A DNA stretch of 64,000 nucleotides from Mycteria americana. Lineage: Eukaryota; Chordata; Aves; Ciconiiformes; Ciconiidae. Numbering within the stretch: the first letter of the stretch is position 1; the number at the start of each line of letters is the position of its first letter. The stretch covers positions 92,933,756-92,997,755 of the forward strand of contig NC_134366.1 in assembly GCF_035582795.1 (NCBI RefSeq), in the 5' to 3' direction. This document shows positions 32,308-43,500 of this stretch, one piece after another. Under the pieces are notes generated by a model. It made no database searches. It was given only the letters and a program-made list of their open reading frames with translations, and was not told the DNA's origin. Made by a program: the position numbers and the translations under genes.

Positions 32308-32380
32308 TACACATACTCACACACACGTGTGTATATGTATATATACTTATATACATACACACACACACACATATGTATGT
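32308..32380 (+). repeat. Compound CA/TG/TA repeat
   Basis: Mixed ACACAC, GTGTGT, TATATA and ACACAC runs, partly self-complementary, about 70 bp long in the ANKH 3' UTR region. Confidence 0.8.
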
Positions 32381-32423
32381 TTTGCTATAATATATTTACC
32401 TATGCAGTAGATCAAAATCCACA

Positions 32424-32825
32424 TGGTGAAGCTCAAGTACTGGCGGTCCTCCAAGTCGTTAATTAGGGCCCTTGATTATACGTTAGCTCTCAAGGCAAGG
32501 GTTGCGTGGAGGTGGGGAGCTGCTCACATCAATCAGCAAGTGCTGTACTTGGAGAAGGCGGCAGGTGCTGTGTGGTTGTGGCTCAAGTGGGCCTTAAATA
32601 ACAGAGCGTGCGGTCGGGTGGGTGACTTGTGTCGGGTGGAAGGGAAGCCTATATAAGACGTGACCGAACCAGAGAGGGGTTGGGTGCCACTGGTGATGGC
32701 TGCAGCGGCAGCTTGTATTTCTGTGCTCTTCTGTGTTTGGCTGCGGGGCAGCGTTCGTTACCGGTTTGTTGTAGCTTGGGTTCTTTCAGATTGAATCATG
32801 CCAGAGTCTGGAAACCGTTACCCTC
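32424..32825 (+). other. GC-richer segment with a TATA box, origin unknown
   Basis: About 400 bp of GC-richer, non-repetitive sequence interrupts the AT-rich ANKH 3' UTR region with sharp edges. It contains a consensus-like TATATAAG at 32650-32657, followed by a G-rich leader (GAGAGGGGTTGGGTGCC). The layout is promoter-like or LTR-like. I could not find matching TG...CA ends with a duplication, and I do not recognise the family. Confidence 0.35.
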
Positions 32826-33484
32826 CATGCTATATCCATAAATCAGTTAATTTAAACCTTATTTAGTAAAAGTATATTTTTCTAAGTTGTGGAAATAATT
32901 ATTTAATTGTGGACAAATTCTGTTTCTAGATTTATTTGCCAGGTAGTCCCAGCACTCGGAGAACTGATCAAAACTAAACATTACTTTAAATGCTATATCA
33001 ATATATGTGTATGTAGACATACACATGTGTATAAATATGTATATTGTATATTATGTACATTTATTTTAAGCTACAATACATTTCCTATTTTTCCAAGTTC
33101 AGCTAAAAATGTCTAAAAAACTACAGAGTTGGCTAGTAACCAGTTACGGCTGTCACGAAAGGCATTATATCAATGAACTTTACATTTTGTTGTCAACATT
33201 TGTACCAATTTGTTACATGTACAAATGCAATAAGAAAAAATGTAGAAAGTATTGTGTTGAATGGCAGATTTGCAAAATCAGTTCATGGTTAATGAGCAGT
33301 GGTACTAGGAGGGTAAGACTAAATCCAGTAACCACGCGTTTTCTGTGCCACCGCAAGGTTGTTCTCCTCATTTCTGACAGTAGTTTTTAAAAAAAAAGAT
33401 TAAAAAAACCCCCCTCAGACAAATGAATTTTGTGCAGTATGTAGACTGTACACATTCATGAATACAAGCTCTCAAACAGTCATA

Positions 33485-33503
33485 TGTATATAATGTGTAT
33501 ATA
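33485..33503 (+). promoter_or_regulatory. ANKH: Pair of Pumilio-type motifs (TGTATATA)
   Basis: TGTATATA occurs at 33485-33492 and again at 33496-33503, 3 nt apart, in the distal part of the probable ANKH 3' UTR. UGUANAUA is the known Pumilio-protein binding motif. The setting is AT-rich, so chance occurrence is possible. Confidence 0.4.
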
Positions 33504-33757
33504 GACTGTTACAGATCACGGTGGCCATTTGAGGTCTTCTCTATTCATGTGGTTTTGGTTTCTCCAGTACGTTTGTATCCAAGTCCACAAGATGCAGTTT
33601 TTCAGGAACTAGAGATAAAGCCAGAAAATATTTTTGTGTAATATTTCTTTTGGTACATGACTAAAATTCAAACAGCAGTATTTTTGAAGAATTTTGAGCA
33701 TTGCCGATGTACGTTTCAAGGTAATAATTGCACCAAAAAGTAAAAATTTGAAAACAA

Positions 33758-33763
33758 ATTAAA
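33758..33763 (+). terminator. ANKH: Candidate distal poly(A) signal ATTAAA of ANKH
   Basis: ATTAAA, the second most common vertebrate poly(A) signal, is followed by a TTTTGCTTT stretch about 15 nt downstream. It lies at the end of the block that looks like conserved 3' UTR. Confidence 0.35.
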
Positions 33764-34788
33764 TGAAACACTGAAGCTTTTGCTTTAGATAGAAGATGAA
33801 CAAATAGCAAAAACTGGATTGTTGGTCATACAGAACTAAACTAATGGTATTGTAAAACATCAATTTTAAATTGTGTGGGTAATACTTAATAGTCCTTTAC
33901 TTTGCAAGATACTGAATGAGCGCAGGAGTGGTGGGATTCGGGCAAGAACTCAAGCAGCGACATAAGGACGCGTGCATCGCATCTCTTTCCGCTTCCTGCG
34001 GGTCGCCTATTTATGTTGCTCTGCTGGATTAACAAAAACGCGCTGACGTTTCTGCAATGAGCAAGTCCAAACCACCCCTCGTGCCGGCCCGGGCACTCGC
34101 AGATGGGCAGGCAGGCTGCTCAGCGGGACAGCGCGTGCCCAAGGAGCGCCCTGTCCCCGGCAGCCTCTGGTTCTGCTTCTGGGTAACGCTGTCAGGAGCT
34201 TCAGCGACCACCTGAAACCTCACTGCTCCAACTCCCGGTCGCTGGCAAATTCAGCTGGGCTGGTGAAGCAGCCGGGCAGCCGTCCTCCTCGGCTGAAGCC
34301 CCGGTCAGAGCGTTACTGGTCCCACTGTCTCTGTCAGGCAGATGCTGGTGCACGTCCTGTCCTGCATCTCTTCCTTCCCAAAAGGACTTTCCTGAGATCT
34401 TGTAAAATGGCTTAGCTGTCTCTTTTGTGTTCTTGCTTATGAAATTGCTTTCTATCTCTCTGATAAATATTTTCCAAGAGAAACCTGTTAGGTTTCTGCT
34501 TCGGAGAGCCAGAGTGCAGTCATCTCTGAATTCACGTGGAGGTTTGACCTTTCCAGACTTTCTTGAGAACTACTGAATTACACAGACTAAGTTACAATAA
34601 AAAGAGGAACAAAGTTGATTGGCATCCTACATCTTAAATTTCAGACTATGGGAGAAGAGCTCACACAGCAGGAAATAAGAGCAGAACATCAATAAGCTGT
34701 GAATTAACGTTCCTCAGCTTTTAATACGTACGTAAAATTGTGTTAACTTGTCTTGAGTTTTCCTTTTACAGACTTAACAGGAAACATT

Positions 34789-34804
34789 GGGGGTTTTTTC
34801 CCCC
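34789..34804. repeat. G5-T6-C5 mini-hairpin
   Basis: GGGGG, TTTTTT and CCCCC in direct succession form a perfect five-pair stem with a T6 loop in intergenic DNA. No gene is nearby to use it. Confidence 0.5.
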
Positions 34805-37448
34805 TCGCTGCCCTAAGCAGCCCTCTCACGCTTACCAAGCAGTGGACTTGATGGAAAAGGCTCTGTGTTTCCCAGCCAGTGCTTGAGGCCATTCGGGCGC
34901 AGCAGCGGGTTCCCAGGCGTGGGGCAGCCCCGCTCCCCGTCCCCCTCGCACAGCCGTTCCAGGCAGGAGCGCCCAGTTGCCTGCTTGTCAGATAGAGCTG
35001 CCCTGAGTGAGAGGATTGGGTGAGTAACAGAGAAGTCTTTTGTTTTCTACTCATTTTGCTGCTAAATATTTCCTTTGAGCGGGAGAGATTTATATCTGGC
35101 TCTTGCTCGGTGTTTTGCCGAATGTGCAGCCAGAGAGGGAGCAGCCCGAGACGGAGGGCGAGCTGATGAATGCAGCCGATTCAGGGCAGGCCACGACGCG
35201 TGAACAGAAACCTTTTGAAGGCGAGAGCGCCTTCTTTTGTGGGATGGCGCCTCGTGTTTAAAAAGAAGGGAGAAAGGATGCTTTCAGGCCCAGGCGCTCG
35301 GAGTCACCGGGCTTAGTTTTACGTCGGGCTGCAAGGTGGCAATGGGAACGGGGCGTCCTGCGGCTCCAGCATCCCGGCCCCGCCGCCGGCATCCTTGGCA
35401 AAATGCAGGACAGTGCAGGGTATGGAGAGGCTGCAGTATCGGTTCCGTCTCACTGAGATTTTGTGGTTGTGGCATGATCAGCACAGGTCTGAGTGCAGCT
35501 GGGTGTCATCTGAGCATAGCTGCAATAGGCATTAGGGTATTGGAAAGCCATGCATATGTTTATGTATATGCATATGGGTGTGTATAGGAGAGTGTTGCGC
35601 AGACATTTTTATTTCAGCCTTATATAGGTCATTGGAACAAGGATTCAAGCCCAAACATGATCTTAATGTGGGGCTAATACTAAGCTGGTTAAAAAAAATT
35701 GCATTTTAAAGCTACATAAAAGAGTAAATAAACACCCTTTCAGCAGACCTTGTACCAGTAAGCTAAAGCATGATTTAGATCAGTAAGCTGAAATAGGGGA
35801 GAAAAGGGAAATGTTGTATGGGTATTGTATATCCAGCCTAAAGACAACAGCATGGCGTGGAGATGAGTGAATCAAGGGGCAGAAAACACCAGAGCTGTGG
35901 CTGCTGCCATTTCCCTCTCAGCTGCCCTGGAGAGGGACTGAAGGATGAGGGGCAATGGGCCCGTAAGACACCACCTCTAAGTATTGTGGTTTCTGAGTGG
36001 AGGAGCCATCTGAGAGAGGAGTGTGAAGTATCTTAGAAGAGTATTCAAGCAGAAATAAACCGTCATGCAGGTTTTATAACGTGCAGAGGGGAGGCACTAC
36101 ATAGCTTGCTGTTTCTGAGTAACTGGCGTTGGGGAAGTATCGCATAAACATTACTTAAACAAAAGATAAAATTATAACAATTTTGGTATCAAATTGGTAT
36201 TTCCCAAATATCAGTTTAACCATAAAACGTTCATGTTTGCTGTTTTACTAGAACCCCAGTGCAGAATACCGTATTTTTTGAAGGGAGCAAGCTCCCGCAG
36301 AGGGGGTGTGCGGTGCAGAGCAGGCTGTGGGGCTCGTGGCAGAGCCCCAGCGGGAAAAGGAGCTCCAAATTTATTCTGCACCCTGCAACACACTGTATTC
36401 AATTGCAGCAGGACAGTGTCATGAAATGAGGCAGAACTGTCAGCTTAGCAGGAAACTTGGTCCAAGCGTGGTCCTGACCTGCAGAGCAGCGGGGGGGCGC
36501 GGGGCGCGGGGGAGCCCTGGCTCCCCGCTCGGGTCTGGACAGCTCGCGTAGATTTGCTTTGGGCAGCCAAGTTCAATCGTCGGTGCATAGATGCACTCCT
36601 CAGCAAAACCGTTGCCAGACTTCTGAGTAATTGGCACCTTCTGAACAAAAAGGCCAAAGACAAAATACGGGGGCAGAGAGACCAAGCTTTAAGCTCGGCT
36701 TGGAGCACGTACTCACACAGAAGCGCATTTTGGCTGCAGCTTGTGCAAGTTAATTGTACGGTTAGAGAGTGAGCTTCAGTCTCACCATTTCATAATCAAG
36801 ATACCCCCTCTATTTCAGTAAAACAGAAGAATTGTGGTCTATTTTTAGGTACTCTTTTGTCTTTGTAACCCTGAGGGGAAAGTTTTCCTTAGTATTACCA
36901 AGCCTTGTCACTGCTCAAATCAATTTATTAGTTTTACCTCATCATTATTTTCTGTTATTCCTAGCTCAGCGTCTTCAGACGTTTCCTTATTTTCTTCTTA
37001 AGGCTCCTGCTAGGCTTATTTTGTCTGTTGGCATTTTGAGAAGGAAAATGTAATTGTCATGCTGACTGAATGTCAAGTAATGCCGTGATTAAAAGTAGCT
37101 TACAACAAAACTTTTCTTTGACGGACTATTTTTTACTTCTTATTTGCTAAGCTGAAAAGGAGAGTCAAGAAGTAGAAGGAATTGGGGGGTGTCTTTATTT
37201 AAAATCAAGAATTAAAATAATTAATTCATTACTTAACTCCAGCCACTTTGTGACTTTCTGATGATCCGTAAGACCACGACCCAAACTTTTCCAGCAAAGT
37301 TAGCACTGCATCCCCAAGAGTAGCGCAGAATAGTTTGAAGCACTGGGAAACACAAGGCTTCATATATTTCACAACTAAATGTATAACCTAATGAGTTGGA
37401 GAGCCTGATTAACAGGGACAATCCATTAAGTTTACAATTCAGCTGGAC

Positions 37449-37565
37449 AGGAGCAGCCTGATCCAATGTCTAAGGTGGCCCTGCTTTGAGCGGGGGGGGG
37501 GGGGGGGCTAGATAAGATGACTGCCTGCAGTCCCCTTCTGACCTAAATTGTTCGCTGATTCAATC
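37449..37565 (+). mobile_element. CR1 LINE 3'-end fragment
   Basis: The order CAGCCTGATCC, GGTGGCCCTGCTTTGAGC, poly-G, CTAGATAAGATGACTGCC, CCCTTCTGACCTAAATTG and GCTGATTC follows the 3' end of CR1 LINEs in sense orientation. In that consensus CCTGC...GGG is followed by CTAGATGATC and CCCTTCCAACC. The copy is about 115 bp, diverged and 5'-truncated. A run of 16 G (37492-37507) replaces the usual short G run. Confidence 0.75.
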
Positions 37566-40500
37566 AGGAACCTAGAGAGGTCCCTGCATCTCAAGGGGCT
37601 TGAGACTGCTTGCCTTTTTTAGGCTTTCGGTTCAGGGTTGAGAGACAGTGCCTACTAGGGCTCTGCAATGTAGATATCTAAGCAAAAATCTGAGCTGCAC
37701 AGATTCTTTTGCTGATGAAAAAACTTTCATATTGCAGAGCCAGCTGTAAAGTACCCTCCCACCCTCTGGGAGCCCACAAGGAGGGCAAAGCAAAAATAAG
37801 CTATTGTATCTGCAGATGAAATATTTGAGTACTGTACTGCACTTTTTCAATTAACTCTCTAAGCAAAAATGCCTGAAACCAGCAAGCAATTGCATCTATT
37901 ACCCGCTTCCTCCCATCTCTCTTCATGTGTATCATTCAGCATTTAAAGAAAAAGCTACCCTTTCTGATAATTCCCCTTTGTAATCAAGGTAATGCAAAGT
38001 AAATACTTACCTTTATGTAATAAAACAGCTTGGCCTATCTACAAATGAGAGTATATAAATCCCCTCTTAGGAAAGGATGTATTTTAAAATTGGAACAACA
38101 GCTTTATCCATAATTCAGCAAAAACAACAGAAAAGCAAAGAAAATAATTGCAGAACTGAAAAAAATAATTGCATTAACTTTTAATGAGAATACTGCCTGG
38201 GTGGAAAGTAAAGTGTATATACACATGCAGAAAACAGCAGAGCCTGGAACTAAGATGCATTGCTCAACTTTGTAGTTTGCTCTCCCAAGCAGCACTAATG
38301 TAACTCTGCTTTTTGTGTCCTATTACAATCGACAAAAAATCCTTCCTAAGCTATAATGAACCAATTGGAAGGCTACAGGCAATAAGTTTACTGGTTACTT
38401 AGATCAACTGATTTTACCCGCAGAGTTTGCAAGCACCACAAAATTGCAAAAGCAAAACCTCCAGAAAAATTGAAGGTATATATGCATTTTTGTAGATGAC
38501 ATACCCTTACTTGTTACCATCAACAAGCTTTTTAAAATAAATCTAATCACCCTTTAAGTAACGTAGTTCAAAGTGCACTACATTTACTTTAGGTTTAATT
38601 AAAATCTACCTGCAATATCTTGTATATTTTTAAAAAGCAAACGCACAAGATGGGAAATTCAACCTGTGTTTTTAAACTGGGCAGAAACCCCCACCACTGT
38701 CATAAAGACAATCGAGCTTAGATCATGTCAGGTTTTGATCTTTCAGAACATTGCTCTCACTGTTCCTTTATTTTAGATCAGCTTTTGGTGTTGCTGCCTC
38801 CGCCTTGGTTTCTTGAAGCCAGGAGCCTATGGAGGGTTTGTGGTAAGAGACACAGGCATGGCTGGAGGACCCCAGAGCTTGTCTGCTGAGAGGGAGGGTG
38901 GCTTGAGGCAGGAAGCACAGAGCTCCTTTAGAAAGATGCAGTTAGATGGCTTGTCTACTCCACCGCTGGGCGTGAGCTGGTGGCAGTGGTCCTCTCCAGA
39001 GCTGGCTGTTTGGAGGAAGAGAAAAACATAGACGTTGCCCATTGCTGGTGGACTTGAAGTTGGGATTGCAGGCAGTGTTGGAGCCTCCTACCCTGCCTGT
39101 GTTACTTGTTCTGCAACACTGGCAGAGCATGCTACTACCACAGGCCACAGAAATCCAAACTGGAGACCATGGATGCGACTCTGCGTGGTGGAATGGCTGA
39201 AGTGTGTTTAATGGTGCTTGGGCAGCACAGCCTAGCAGTGTTCGCAAGCTTTGAGAAAGCCTCGCTTCATCTATATTGCACAGAAAGCTTCTGGGAGTGC
39301 CCGAGGAGGAGCACATGTGAGCAAGTGAGTGTGGAGGAGTGAGTGTGTGTATGTGGAGAGAGAGAGGGAGAGAGGGCCGCAAATGAATGACTTGAAGTGT
39401 CTTTTGCAAGCACCCTGCAGTGCATTACCCTGCAAGGACCATACTGGTGGGCAGAGAGAACCATAATCCCTGCATTTATCATCTTTAGTGAAAGGTTCAC
39501 TGGCCTTTAAAGGTTATCGGGCAGTGTTACTAGACACTAGTTACTAGCTAAAGCCAAACTTTATAGTGCTAGGAGCACAAAAGACAGCAAACTTTGCCAT
39601 GCCTTTTGCGATGGAGAAAGAAGCAAGCTTCACACATCCTGCTCTCTCCATCTTTGCATACTTGAGCAGAGCAAGCCACAGGGTCACTCTAGAAAGAAAC
39701 TACAAAGGCTGAGCAAACGTAAAGGCCAGAACAGAAGATGAGGACTATGTTGTCTTCACAGCAGGAAATCATCCTGGAGGAGAACCAAATTGTGTAGAGG
39801 TAACCTCCAGAAAGTCTCTCAAAGGAGACGCAGTTTCTGAACAGAGGTTCAAGATACCTTTGACCATATGGTGTGAGGTCAGACTGCACCATTTGTGGAG
39901 TAATACTGCAAGGATAGCAGGTTCTCCAATCTCAGAGAGGTGCTATAAGGATAAAATTCACTAATACTGGTGAAAGATGCTTGGATATTACAGGGAACAG
40001 CGCCACAGAAATGCCTAAAAATATTGAATTCATATTTGCATGTTCTAATTGTGCCTTTGGGTTCTCTAAAATTGACTTGGTTTTAGTTTCATGGAAATAC
40101 TTTTAAAATTGGGAGTGGGGGGGTAGTGTCTGGAAGCAGCATCCTAAAAAAGGGCAGCCCAAACTCTGAAGACTCTTGCTCGGGAAAGAGGGGAAAGGAT
40201 GCTTGGGTGCCTTGTCTTTTCCCCACCTGACCTCTGACCACGGAGTATTCTGCAGGACAACGTCTCGTTCTGTTCTCAGCAGGCTTACAACACTGAAAGA
40301 GGCAAGAGCAGTAGCTGGCCACACTTGAGGGCATGCTGCAGTTGCATTGGGATTAAGGTCAATTCTCTGAACGCCTTTCTGTAGAGAAAAAGCCCCATTT
40401 TTTCAGTTTATTTCTGTAATTTGAAGGTAAATCTGAGAAGTAGGCAAATGCATATTTCACCTGAGAGGTATCACTTGGTTTTTGTTTCTTTCAGAATATC

Positions 40501-43500
40501 TGTCAGTATCAGATTCAGATTCTTTCTTTCAGGATAAAGCTGTCTTTATGCAAAGCAGTGTGCCTAATAGCCATCCTCAGCTACTTAAACAAGTCAATTT
40601 TGCAAGGACTGTAGGTGTCAAGCCAGAGCACCGTTTGGGACTACAGTACAGGGATCCTAGATTTTAAAGGAAATGTTACCTCATGCATCATTTTCTGTCA
40701 TACTTGTAGAATTCCAGTTGATTTCTCTCAAAATAAACGTTGCTTTCTGTATTTTGGACACTGCTAAAGCTACTGGTTTGTTTTTTTCATGACCATTTTG
40801 CTTTGCTTTAAACATGTGGGTTTTCTTTAAACTCTAAAGAAACCAATGAAGGTTAAAACTTTGTACATTTTTAAAATGACTGCTAAGGTCAAAAGTATAA
40901 AAGTACGTGTTGCATTAAAATGGAGTGCTGTTTATGTATTTAACAGAGATGTATGTTTTTGCATTGTTAAAAAGAATGATCTATGCTTTCTTTGGGAGGG
41001 GATCTGTGCTCCAATATTGTCCAATAGCTTTCATATTCTAGTTACTTTAAGTAAAGTTCTAACAGTTTGCATATGATTCATGATTCTGATTGCTTCCGTT
41101 TTATTAATTCTGATAATCTGACATGGTCTAAAGTGCTCTTCTCATTTGGAACAAGCAAAATATACCTCCTGGTGAGAAATTAATCCAACACGTAAATTGT
41201 TTTTGAATTATGAGCATGGTGCTGCCAACTGCAAGGTCTTAACTTGAAGTTAATGAAATCCAAAGGTATCCATAAAATGATGCAAGACAAGCTCTTTATT
41301 TCTACAAAGCCTCCAAGTGTTGTTGATATGGAAATACCACGGTCAGAATACTTTTTCCACACCAAATGTAGAACTTCTATCATTCCTGTTAAGTAGACAC
41401 TTAGTATTTAAAAGGAGAGCATTATTCTCATCAGGGCAGGGCAAACTCAAATGTCATGAGAAGGTGCTTCATCCATCCATCTGGCAAGCCACCAAAGCTG
41501 TTCTTACGAAGCTGTGAAAACATTCCTTAACCAAAAATGTTTAGTGTTTGATTTTGAACAACGTGTCCCTTGGGTACTCCTGAATGACCGAATCTGAGCC
41601 ACCCAGAGCCAGCGAGAAGGCTGACTATGGGACCACAGCCTTAAATGTCTCTCCTGATGCAACACTTGAGCAGCCACTGTTTTTAAAAAGGTCTCGGAGA
41701 GGTACGATGGTAGGGCTTTGCTCATCCCTGCGACTGACCCCCCGGGACCCTGCCACCTCAGCTCTCCTCACGCTGGCCCACAGCAGAGATCCAGAAGACG
41801 CTCTCAGAGAGAAGTCCAGCTTCTCCAGCCCACAAAATGACTACCTCACATACTGTTTTCTATTCTCCATTTTAGGCAGCCTGCCATCTCCAGCATCCTG
41901 TATCCCTAAGCCTGGCCTGCCTTAGGGTCCCCCACACCTTGTCAGCCCTTCAATTCCTGCCTGCCTCATCTTGTCTCCTCTCCGTGGGGCTCCCTGGCCA
42001 CCCTCTCATCCCACGGCATCTGCAGCCACATCCCCCCTGCAGTGCAGGGGTCGGCGGTCCCCCGGCCTCCATGGGGTGTGCCCCATCTTCCCTGTGAAAC
42101 ACGGAAAAACAGCAGCTCTATTTCTCCTGGCCCTCAGAGCAGGGGGCCTTCAGAGACCCCTGAACTGGCTGTGGCTCTCACCATGTCCAGCTCCCTCTTC
42201 CCACTCTCCAGCCACTGACTGCTGTCCCCACAGCTGGAGAAAGGATTGGCTCATGTCTGGTCACACTCCTGCCTGAGACCAGGAGTGCTGAGCGAGGCCA
42301 AGAACATAATTAGGGCATCTAAATCAGCAAACGATACCTCCCTTAGGCGCTCACAGGCACACACTCAGTAGCTGCTGGCACCCACCGCTGCCTTCCCATG
42401 GCCGCTTGCAAAGAGCGCGGCCTGGCCTTGTCCAGCTCTCCCTGCCGAGAGCGCTGGCCTGGCAAGAGGCCGTGACAAGAAAAAATAGAAAAGAGAAAAA
42501 GAAAGGGCTCAGATAGGGCTCAGAAAAAGATACTGCTTCTGTGCCTGCCGGTCCTCCGCACCTGCTCCTGAGGGCAGGGGCAGGTGAGCCAACATCCCCA
42601 TGGCTTGGAAGGCCAGAGCCTGTTTGAAAACCGGTCTGAGGATTACGGCCACACTGCTTCACGTTGAGCAGATTGAGCAAGGCCAAAAAGTGTAGAGTCA
42701 CATGCGGTGAGTTTGCCTTTCTCAAACTAAGCTTTCTCTTTCAGGGACCACGTGGGCTTTATTTCTCTCTCTCGAAGCAAGAAAGGGTCAGATTGTAAGC
42801 AGGTAAAAAGGAAGACATGCAGTATGATGGCAAATAGCATTATTAATTCACCTTCTTTGCTTGCAGTCTTGAAAGTCTCCTCTCTCTCCCTCCCTCCTCT
42901 CCCATCAGCAGACCCCCTGGGACTGTTCCTCCATCAGTAACGAGGACAATTAGCTCTTCCCTCGATGAGGTTTACTGAAATATAATCCAGTTTATTTCCC
43001 CAAAGAACTTCAGATGAGAGAGTCCTCAACCACAGACAGAAACCCTCCAGCTCCCAACGGCACTGCGCAGCATTTGCTTTTGTGTCTAATAATCAGTAAT
43101 AAAGGGGGGAGGAAGGGGTGGGAGATCTGTAGCGTACACGCTGCTGGAGGAAGATCTGCTCTGAGGAACAGAAAAGGGCTCATAACCACAGACAGGCGAA
43201 GAATCCCGAAACTAACAGAGGGAGGGCACAAAGAGAGCAAAAGCACCGCCATGATCTTTTGGCTGGGCTTGTCTGAAACAGCACTTCTGAGCGAGGTGTC
43301 GGACGACCACGGCGAACGCTCTCCCAGTCCCCGCGACACGGCAGAGACGCCTGCAGAGAGGAAAACCAAAGCCTAGGAGTGGCTGCTGAGGAAGATACTA
43401 CCTAGAAGAAAGTCAAGCAGTAATTAACTCTCTATATGGGCTGGTCTGTAGCTGTGAAAAAGTGAGCCTTCTTCCTCTAGGTGACGTAAAAGGTGCGGCA

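Larger units (their letters stand above)
31138..33780 (+). other. ANKH: ANKH 3' UTR (extent inferred)
   Basis: No coding sequence follows the TAA. The region is AT-rich and carries simple TG, TA and CA repeats. The calm, non-repetitive AT-rich stretch at about 33.07-33.78 kb looks like a conserved vertebrate 3' UTR. Mammalian ANKH messages have long 3' UTRs of several kb. A proximal AATAAA at 31236 and a distal ATTAAA at 33758 are the best candidate ends. Where transcripts actually stop cannot be read from sequence alone. Confidence 0.5.

Noticed and set aside
38942..39409. A 155-residue minus-strand open frame
   Set aside because: It has no recognisable domain, includes a low-complexity His/Thr/Leu stretch from a GA/GT repeat, and overlaps plus-strand frames.
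41584..42276. Two adjacent plus-strand frames of 113 and 101 residues in C-rich DNA
   Set aside because: The composition explains the openness. No domain is seen and no splice junction links them convincingly.
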